From an uncultured Clostridia bacterium (lineage in GTDB: Bacteria; Bacillota; Clostridia; Lachnospirales; Anaerotignaceae): 64,000 bases of DNA. The notes below the pieces were generated by a model, which did no database searches, was not told the DNA's origin, and saw only the letters and a list, made by a program, of their open reading frames with translations. This document shows positions 58,163 through 64,000 of this stretch, in pieces; the stretch's first letter is position 1; each line of letters starts with the position of its first letter. A program made the position numbers and the translations under genes. Location: the NCBI GenBank assembly GCA_910586765.1, contig CAJUJJ010000007.1, positions 35,626 to 99,625 of the forward strand, read 5' to 3'.

Positions 58163-58747
58163 CTATTCTTCTAACTGTATAGACAAAAGCATTTGTTTTA
58201 TAATATTAATCCAATCTCTTTTTTGTGTATAAGGGCAATGAAATGTTGCTATTACCCATTTTTCATTTACAGCAAATAGAAAAAATTCTTGTAATAATGT
58301 AGTATTTTCTATATTTAACGGAAATAGGAAGTGTACTATATCCTTTCCTTGTTCTGTTTGCAAAATATCTTTTTCTATTAATACAATATCTTCATTGATT
58401 TGTTTTATTTCTTTTTCCATTTCCTTTTGCATTTCTAATATGTCTGTTGTGATAGCTTCTTTATGTAAAAAAGAAAATGTCATATTAATATTTAATTCTT
58501 CATTAGTATATATAAATTCTGGTCTGTTTTCTACACAATACTTTAATGCAACATATTCTTCTTTCATAATATCGAAAAAGACGGGTATAATCATACTAAA
58601 TTCTTCATTACACAATTTTTTCCTTTCAAATGCTACTGTATCATAAAAAATTTCAGCATAGCCTTTTGTAATGTCATTTTTTTCTAGTTGTTTCCTTTTT
58701 CTTTCTTGGTTAATAATTTTAACAATTTCTTCTGCATGACTTTCCAA
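58163..58747 (-). CDS. DUF1795/Eag-like candidate effector adaptor
   Basis: 194 residues. The N-terminal half keeps an EEFSMIIPVFFDIM...LKYCVENRPEFIYTNEELNINMTFSF pattern like DUF1795/DcrB-fold proteins, which in type VI secretion systems act as chaperones loading effectors onto VgrG. A coiled segment (about 110-140) and an alpha/beta end follow. TTG start at 58747 with GAGGTG six nt upstream. Placed between the spike gene and the pentapeptide gene. Adaptor role is inferred from fold-like pattern and position only. Confidence 0.55.
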   Translation of the reverse strand: MESHAEEIVKIINQERKRKQLEKNDITKGYAEIFYDTVAFERKKLCNEEFSMIIPVFFDIMKEEYVALKYCVENRPEFIYTNEELNINMTFSFLHKEAITTDILEMQKEMEKEIKQINEDIVLIEKDILQTEQGKDIVHFLFPLNIENTTLLQEFFLFAVNEKWVIATFHCPYTQKRDWINIIKQMLLSIQLEE

Positions 58748-58761
58748 TATAGTCACCTCTG

Positions 58762-60132
58762 TTATGCTTTAAAATGGACAATCTCATCTACAACTATATT
58801 TGCTTTTGATGTAGAAGCAATAATTCTGTCTTTTGCTTGTATTACAATTTTATTTGCCTCAAACTGCATTAAATTATCTGTATTAATTTTAATATTTTCT
58901 GCACCTGTTAACACAATTCCATCACTATAGTTCATATTAACAGAACAATTTTGTTCTGATGCAATAAAATCAATGCTATTAGGAGATAATATCATTTCAT
59001 TATTATGTATTGTACCAAAACGTTTTATTGTAGTATCTTTTATTTTTTCATTTTGTTTTGCATCTTTTCTGTTTGCCATTGTAACATATGCTTGTGTTTC
59101 ATCTTCTTTTGGAATATATAACTTTACACTATCTCCTATTTGGGGCATAATGTAAAAACCTGTTTGCCCTTCTGCTGCATAAGGTGTATTATATTGAAAC
59201 CAATGGCATTGTTCTATATCTTGTTTTTCATCAATACATAAATGTAATTTTACATAATCTTGTTTCACATCAAGTATCTTCGCATCAATGGACAAACCTC
59301 TTAATGTTTTATTATAAAATATATTTGTAAAAACACTTTCTTTTTTACAAATTTTATATTGACATAACATTTTTCCTTGTTTTAAATTCATTTCTTTTTC
59401 TATAATCACAAATGGACTATCTTGATGATATAAAATGTCTCCTAAAGCATAATTTTGTTCTGTTTGTACTTCTAAATATGTAAAATCTAGTAGGCTTTTT
59501 TCCTCATAATTTAATTTTTGTATCATATATTTATCTGTATCTCTTGTTATTTTATAATGATAATATTGCTGTTGATGTGCTTCACCATTTGGTAAGCCAA
59601 TCCACATATTTGGCTTATTGCATAATATATCTGGTATTACAACAGTATTTAATTGAGAAGCCACTCTTAACAAAAACTCCCAATCTGTTTCATCATATTG
59701 TATAATAACTCTATTTTGTGTTTTTCCACTAGAAGCAGTATCTATAAAATCCCCTTTATACTCTGTTTTTATAATTTGTTCTAATATTGATTGATATTTA
59801 TTTTGTTTATATTGAAAACTTCTTTTTCTCTTTTTTAAATCCATAAAAACAGTGTAACTTTTTACAAATAATACTACAGTACAAATATCTTGTATCATAG
59901 AAATTTGTAAATTCATTAAAACCCCTGAAAACAAAACAGATTTTTTGTCAAACAGTGTCACATTTGTTTTTTCATTCATACTATAAATATCTTCTAATTT
60001 TTGCCCTTCTTCTAGTACAGCGGTAATTTCTGCAAAAGCGTGTTCATTACATTTTTGTACTATTTTTAAATCTGTTATTTTTTTTACTTTGACAGGTATT
60101 GAAATTGTTATGTCTTTCCATAATATACTCAT
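58762..60132 (-). CDS. VgrG/phage gp27-gp5-like spike protein
   Basis: 456-residue protein of the phage late control D / VgrG (contractile injection system) superfamily. Residues about 1-270 look like the gp27 hub (key match QNRVIIQYDETDWEFLLRVASQLN); about 281-355 resemble the gp5 OB fold (AAEGQTGFYIMPQIGDSVKLYIPKEDE); about 370-456 is a beta-rich tail ending in alternating hydrophobic strands. It is much shorter than Gram-negative VgrG and has no evolved effector domain. ATG at 60132 with AGGTGG seven nt upstream. A trimeric spike is expected by homology. Confidence 0.82.
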   Translation of the reverse strand: MSILWKDITISIPVKVKKITDLKIVQKCNEHAFAEITAVLEEGQKLEDIYSMNEKTNVTLFDKKSVLFSGVLMNLQISMIQDICTVVLFVKSYTVFMDLKKRKRSFQYKQNKYQSILEQIIKTEYKGDFIDTASSGKTQNRVIIQYDETDWEFLLRVASQLNTVVIPDILCNKPNMWIGLPNGEAHQQQYYHYKITRDTDKYMIQKLNYEEKSLLDFTYLEVQTEQNYALGDILYHQDSPFVIIEKEMNLKQGKMLCQYKICKKESVFTNIFYNKTLRGLSIDAKILDVKQDYVKLHLCIDEKQDIEQCHWFQYNTPYAAEGQTGFYIMPQIGDSVKLYIPKEDETQAYVTMANRKDAKQNEKIKDTTIKRFGTIHNNEMILSPNSIDFIASEQNCSVNMNYSDGIVLTGAENIKINTDNLMQFEANKIVIQAKDRIIASTSKANIVVDEIVHFKA

Positions 60133-60144
60133 TTTCACACCACC

Positions 60145-60639
60145 TTATATCAACTGTTTTACTTCTTGGAAATAAAAGCCTAATGCTTCTTTTCGCAATA
60201 TATTTTCCATTAAAACAGTATCAAATATAAAATATTCTTGTTTTTCAAATACCACACGAAATAAAAAGCGTTCTTCTATTTTATTTTTTTGAAATACAGC
60301 ATCATCTATATTTTTATACTTTCCTTCTACAATACAATCTAACGCTGTACTAATACATCTCCAATAAACTACAGACTGCATATGTTTATTATCACACAAA
60401 AAAATAGGATAAAATTCTAACGTTTCATCATAAATTTCTAATAATTGTTTTAATTTGTCTGAAAATAAATGAAATGTAGAAAACAACTTACGAATTACAA
60501 TATAATCTAGCTGCAAATATTTTTCTGCTAGTTCACATTCAATCACTTGTTCTATTGTTTGTTCTAATTGCTGTTTTGTCATATTAATCTGTATGGCGTT
60601 TGTAATTCTTTTATCTTGTTTTACAATATAATATGAAAT
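60145..60639 (-). CDS. Unrecognised cluster protein with a probable AUU start
   Basis: 164-residue protein beginning (M)SYYIVKQDKRITNAIQI; I recall similar small proteins next to VgrG-like genes in Lachnospiraceae but cannot assign a domain. No signal peptide or membrane span in this form. The only ribosome site, AGAAGGTG, lies five nt before an ATT at 60639. The open frame continues upstream to an ATG at 60711, but that part overlaps the DUF434 gene and has no ribosome site. Between DUF434 and the spike gene, cotranscribed. Confidence 0.6.
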   Translation of the reverse strand: MSYYIVKQDKRITNAIQINMTKQQLEQTIEQVIECELAEKYLQLDYIVIRKLFSTFHLFSDKLKQLLEIYDETLEFYPIFLCDNKHMQSVVYWRCISTALDCIVEGKYKNIDDAVFQKNKIEERFLFRVVFEKQEYFIFDTVLMENILRKEALGFYFQEVKQLI

Positions 60640-60658
60640 GGTATCACCTTCTTCATTA

Positions 60659-61390
60659 TTAAACAGAAAAAAGAGTATTTTTTTCTTCAAAATCAATATA
60701 AAAACAATCATTACTAATTTGTTTTATAATATCTGCATTTAAGTTAATCCAACTTTTACATTTATCTAATATAATGGCATCACTTGTAATTACATTATCT
60801 AATGTTTCTAGCACTTTATCTACATCATTAATGACATTTACTTCCACTTCATAATGAAATGCTTGTAATATTTCTATAATTTGTTTTTTTAAATTTCCTG
60901 AATTGGATACAGGAGCATCTAAATAAAAAATTGCTTTTTTGATATGATATTCCTCTAACATTTCACCAATTTGTGCAATTGCCAAATGTGTTTTATCTAT
61001 TATTCTATAGTTTCCCCTCAAAGAAGCTAAATCTCTAATTGTTCCGTCCATACATTTTAACAACAATGAATTTGAAAGTGCTACTTCTAATGTAATGATA
61101 GTATTAAATCCATCAATGTTCACCGTTCTATTTTCAAAGTTACACTGAATTTGTTTTTCTTTTCTGTTTATTACTTTTTCATTAGAAGAAATAGCCCTCA
61201 TTAATGCTAATCTTTGTCTTTCAGATAACAAATAATGATTGCCTATAAATGTAATTGCCCCTTTCATATGATAACCCCTATTTAATAAAAAGTATAAATC
61301 ATATGCTGCTTCATACAATTTTAATATTGATGTATCATTAAATTCTTTTTCATCACTGAAAAAATAACCTCTTTTTACTGTTTTACACAT
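60659..61390 (-). CDS. DUF434 domain protein
   Basis: 243 residues with the DUF434 pattern: EAAYDLYFLLNRGYHMKGAITFIGNHYLLSERQRLALMRAISS near residues 27-70, a D/G-rich middle with INIDGFN-like sequence, and a TOPRIM-like AIFYLDAPVSNSGNLK stretch. DUF434 proteins are found as free-standing genes in many anaerobes; function unknown. Here it lies inside the toxin cluster between immunity and spike genes. ATG at 61390. Confidence 0.8.
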   Translation of the reverse strand: MCKTVKRGYFFSDEKEFNDTSILKLYEAAYDLYFLLNRGYHMKGAITFIGNHYLLSERQRLALMRAISSNEKVINRKEKQIQCNFENRTVNIDGFNTIITLEVALSNSLLLKCMDGTIRDLASLRGNYRIIDKTHLAIAQIGEMLEEYHIKKAIFYLDAPVSNSGNLKKQIIEILQAFHYEVEVNVINDVDKVLETLDNVITSDAIILDKCKSWINLNADIIKQISNDCFYIDFEEKNTLFSV

Positions 61391-61416
61391 AAAATTACTT
61401 TTGTCCTCCGTTTATT

Positions 61417-61890
61417 TTATTCCTTCAAATATTGCTCTAATATTTGCTTTTCATAGGAACCTTCCTCTGGCATATATCCAAATGTTTGATATGCCCAAGC
61501 AATTTCTCTTTGAAATGCTCCTTTTGAATTTTCCATAACATCATAAAAAAATTCAATTTTAAATTCACCAGTTTCATTAAAATATAAACTGAGCTGTTCC
61601 CAAGGTTCTTGTCCATTTTCTATAAAACAATCATATATTTCTAGTAATGTGTCATCTAATTTCATAAACAAATCCATATAAATATTTTTTGATACTTGAT
61701 ATACTTCAGGTATTTTATGACATTGTAATACAATATCATTTTCAATGTCCTCAAAATAAAAAACAGAACCTGAACTCAATTTTTTCTTTTCAACTTCTCC
61801 TAAATAATATACATTATCCCATTCTGCTGGAATAATATCTATAATTTGATTTGCTAATTTATTATATAATTCAGCTAGCTTTTCTTCCAT
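61417..61890 (-). CDS. YezG/DUF600-like immunity protein
   Basis: 157-residue acidic protein matching the DUF600/YezG family: EEKLAELYNKLANQIIDIIPAEWDNVYYLGEVE and LSLYFNETGEFKIEFFYDVMENSKGAFQREIAWAYQTFG. YezG of B. subtilis neutralises the LXG nuclease toxin YeeF; this gene follows a nuclease-toxin gene by 33 nt, so it is the likely cognate immunity protein. Cytosolic. ATG at 61890. Confidence 0.88.
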   Translation of the reverse strand: MEEKLAELYNKLANQIIDIIPAEWDNVYYLGEVEKKKLSSGSVFYFEDIENDIVLQCHKIPEVYQVSKNIYMDLFMKLDDTLLEIYDCFIENGQEPWEQLSLYFNETGEFKIEFFYDVMENSKGAFQREIAWAYQTFGYMPEEGSYEKQILEQYLKE

Positions 61891-61922
61891 ATTATTTTTT
61901 CACTCCTATACTATTCTACATA

Positions 61923-64000
61923 TTATGTTTCTTTTGGATTAGCCATTCTTCTAATTGTTTCTTTGCCATCAATTTTATAATGAACAGAAAAACTATCTGG
62001 TCTGGTAGAAGTTCCATTATAAATTGGCTGAATATCCACTTCTACTTTCTTTCCTTCTTTCAACGCATTTGCCCATTCTTGTTCCATTTTATACCATTCT
62101 CCACCTGAACGGTTGAGATGTTTATTTTGTGGTACTAAATTATCTATTTCTCCTGAACCACCAAATCGATTAGCAATTAGATGTCCACCATCATCTTTTT
62201 TTTGTCCTATTTCCTTTTGTGCATTAGGATTTCTTTTTCCTTTTTGTAGTTTCAGTTCGCCTTCCACTCTTGAAATTCTTCCTTGAGAATCTGTTGTATA
62301 TTTATAGTTATTTCCATCTACATATTCTATATCTGGTTTTAAAGAATTCTTTCCATCTACTTTTCTGTAGTGGTCACCATATTTTACTGAAGTTTTTGGA
62401 AATTCTACTTTTCGTATATTCACTTCATTTATAGGCTTACTAATTTCTACACCAGTACCCGACCTACCGCTTACTCTTCTGCTTAAATTTTTTAATGTAC
62501 CACCTGTATTTCTTGGTATTGTTCTTGCCTTTATTCCTTTTCCCTTTATAGGGAGTAACATAGAAATTACTCTTCCAGATGCCTGCGACCTTCCTTGTAT
62601 TGTACCCTTTTCCCAGTCATTTACAATATCTTCTGTTAATCCTTTCCATAATATTTCTGGTGCATTCGGAGAGGTCAAAGCATCTAATGTTTCAAGAGGA
62701 GAAAGTACAATATCTACTATACCATTTAAACCTAATGCAACATCTTTTACAACACCTGCTTTTATAGCATCTTTTGCTAACATTGCTTTTTCTAGCGGAT
62801 TTAATTGTGTTTCATCAATTTCCATACCAACTAACATTTTTTGAAAGTCATCTCCTGCTTCTGGGTGTTCTGTATAAAACTGTTTCATTTCTTCCAAAGA
62901 ACTTTCAAAAAATTCATCTTTCTGCTTTTTCCATTTTTCTGTTGTTTCTCCTAGAGAAGGAAAATATTTATCCAATAAATATTTTAGAGAACGAATTGTT
63001 CCATTTAACAGTGCTAAATTGTTATTAAAATTTGATTGTCCTTCTGCCAATGAAATTTTATAAATATCTAATATATTGTCCCAATCACTTTTTTCTTCAT
63101 TTTCTTCAACATATAATTGATTTACTTCTGAAGTAGAGCTTTCTATTACAAATTTTATTTCTTCTTCTGCTGGTATTGTAGTGGAGGAATGTCCAATATA
63201 CTTTGCATTTATTGTAACCTTTCCTCTAATGCAAGTGCTAAACGTGCCGTCAGAATTTCTTGTTATTGTAGTATTGCTCTCCATAGAATAAACCTTTTCT
63301 TCTGTAACAACAACTGCTTTTTCCTCCCTAGAATAATAGTTTTCACTTGTCTGTGTATTTATTGTTATACTATATTCTGTACTAGGAGTTATATCTTCAT
63401 ATGGCACAAATTTCATAAGTTCTCTATTTAATTTAAGATTAGGATTTAATCCTATATTATTAGGAAATTCCTGTACTGGTTCTATACTAGGAGTTACACT
63501 TTCATATGGTACAAGTTGCATAAACTCTCTATTTAATTTAAAGTTAGAATTTAATTCTACATTATTAGGAAGTTCTTGAGCCATTTCTATGTTATTTTTC
63601 CATCTTCCTACTCTATTGTTACCTTGAATTAATTGCTCCAAAGGTACAAACTTTTCAGGCTTTATCTGTACTACTTCTACATCATTTATAGTGCTATGTT
63701 CAAAATTAGAGTTTAAGCCCATATTCTCTATTGGTTTTTGTACTATTTTTTTTGTATTTTGCCACTCTTTTTTAACATTTTTATTTGTATTTAAAAATTC
63801 CATAGATATTGGCGATATTGGTGCTTCAATATCTATACTTTTTACAGGTTCTTTTACTATTTTTCGTATTGGCTCTTGTACTGCTTCTTTTTTCTTTGGC
63901 CATTCTTTAATAACTTTTTGATTTGTATTTAAAAATTCTATAGACATTGGCGATATTGGTGCTTCAATATCTATACTTTTTACAGGTTCTTTTACTATTT
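61923..64000 (-). CDS. Polymorphic toxin with C-terminal DNA/RNA non-specific endonuclease (5' end beyond window)
   Basis: At least 690 residues, open to the window edge; the first in-frame ATG seen (63947) lies inside a repeat and is not trusted. The N-terminal part consists of Pro/Glu-rich repeats of 46 residues, then 35-residue repeats. A middle helical region (about 350-470 of the visible protein) leads to a basic linker and a C-terminal Endonuclea_NS_2 domain (about 535-674) with catalytic DDGGHLIANRFGG at 585-597, NLVPQNKHLN and RPDSFSVHYKIDG. The toxin is probably delivered by the spike and neutralised by the YezG-like protein downstream. Confidence 0.85.
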   Translation of the reverse strand, partial: IVKEPVKSIDIEAPISPMSIEFLNTNQKVIKEWPKKKEAVQEPIRKIVKEPVKSIDIEAPISPISMEFLNTNKNVKKEWQNTKKIVQKPIENMGLNSNFEHSTINDVEVVQIKPEKFVPLEQLIQGNNRVGRWKNNIEMAQELPNNVELNSNFKLNREFMQLVPYESVTPSIEPVQEFPNNIGLNPNLKLNRELMKFVPYEDITPSTEYSITINTQTSENYYSREEKAVVVTEEKVYSMESNTTITRNSDGTFSTCIRGKVTINAKYIGHSSTTIPAEEEIKFVIESSTSEVNQLYVEENEEKSDWDNILDIYKISLAEGQSNFNNNLALLNGTIRSLKYLLDKYFPSLGETTEKWKKQKDEFFESSLEEMKQFYTEHPEAGDDFQKMLVGMEIDETQLNPLEKAMLAKDAIKAGVVKDVALGLNGIVDIVLSPLETLDALTSPNAPEILWKGLTEDIVNDWEKGTIQGRSQASGRVISMLLPIKGKGIKARTIPRNTGGTLKNLSRRVSGRSGTGVEISKPINEVNIRKVEFPKTSVKYGDHYRKVDGKNSLKPDIEYVDGNNYKYTTDSQGRISRVEGELKLQKGKRNPNAQKEIGQKKDDGGHLIANRFGGSGEIDNLVPQNKHLNRSGGEWYKMEQEWANALKEGKKVEVDIQPIYNGTSTRPDSFSVHYKIDGKETIRRMANPKET
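63381..63586 (-). repeat. Two ~106-bp diverged in-frame repeats in the toxin
   Basis: Two similar stretches coding for (V/I)xLNxNxKLNRExMxxVPYExxTPS, about 35 codons apart, more diverged than the 138-bp repeats. Confidence 0.75.
63811..64000 (-). repeat. 138-bp in-frame repeats in the toxin N-terminus
   Basis: A block of about 50 identical bases starts at 63811 and again at 63949, coding for IVKEPVKSIDIEAPISP. The unit is 138 bp (46 codons) with a conserved SxEFLNTNxxVxKEW. More copies may lie beyond the window. Confidence 0.85.

Noticed and set aside
1..64000. tRNA, rRNA, tmRNA or insertion-sequence genes
   Set aside because: I looked for cloverleaf ends, conserved rRNA stretches and DDE transposase motifs in gaps and saw none; a covariance-model scan would be needed to be certain.

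Overview
This window reads as a chromosome segment of a low-GC, Gram-positive (monoderm), anaerobic, endospore-forming clostridium, probably Lachnospirales or a near relative. The evidence is the very AT-rich DNA, strong AGGAGG-type ribosome binding sites with many TTG starts, sporulation genes (spoIIGA, sigE, sigG), a murA-ftsQ-ftsZ division cluster, T-box leaders on proS and thrS, a non-discriminating AspRS beside GatCAB, and an hprK/whiA/Crh-like module. I cannot fix the genus. Most genes lie on the minus strand. No rRNA, tRNA or CRISPR array was seen.

Layout. 0-8 kb: purC; a tightly overlapping cobT-cobU-cobS-cobC operon for the cobalamin nucleotide loop; a small DUF1540 cysteine protein; an isochorismatase-fold hydrolase; an Mrp Fe-S carrier overlapping an SLH/CAP surface protein. 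7.7-13.7 kb: hprK-murB-rapZ-whiA-crh-like, with uvrC upstream. 13.7-16.8 kb: a YdcF-type protein, an NSS transporter with two palindromes upstream, and a DUF5662 protein. 16.8-25.6 kb: sigG, an unannotated 56-residue ORF behind a SigG-like promoter, sigE-spoIIGA behind a spoIIG-like promoter, ftsZ, ftsQ, murA and a P1-family peptidase. 25.8-34.5 kb: coaBC, an SH3/NlpC-P60 wall hydrolase, aspS-gatCAB and an M29 aminopeptidase. 34.5-41 kb: T-box proS, small accessory genes, a TetR-ferredoxin-flavodoxin unit with two operator-like sites, and infC-rpmI-rplT with an AUU start and an L20-type attenuator. 41-55 kb: a divergent XRE pair, T-box/coiled-coil ORF/thrS, an amino-acid ABC transporter, a CLC-type anion transporter, a lytic transglycosylase, a Ca-type P-ATPase, AraC-DUF2000, and a ferredoxin gene divergent from a Crp/Fnr regulator across a perfect palindrome.

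55-64 kb is accessory. A large serine recombinase, a tiny ORF and the tail of an ABC permease mark what looks like an island edge. Beyond it, all on the minus strand and pointing at that edge, lies a compact cluster: a polymorphic toxin ending in a DNA/RNA non-specific nuclease domain (5' end outside the window), a YezG/DUF600-like immunity protein, a DUF434 protein, an unrecognised protein with a probable AUU start, a VgrG/gp27-gp5-like spike protein, a DUF1795/Eag-like candidate adaptor and a pentapeptide-repeat protein. A puncturing-spike module with toxin and immunity in a monoderm sporeformer, with no sheath, tube or baseplate genes in view, is the most notable system in the window.

Regulation is unusually readable. 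Two T-box leaders, an L20 leader, a Spo0A/SigA-like spoIIG promoter with long spacing, SigF- and SigG-like promoters, and several operator-like palindromes on good core promoters can be placed to the base. All functional names rest on sequence motifs and family knowledge; no database search was possible.
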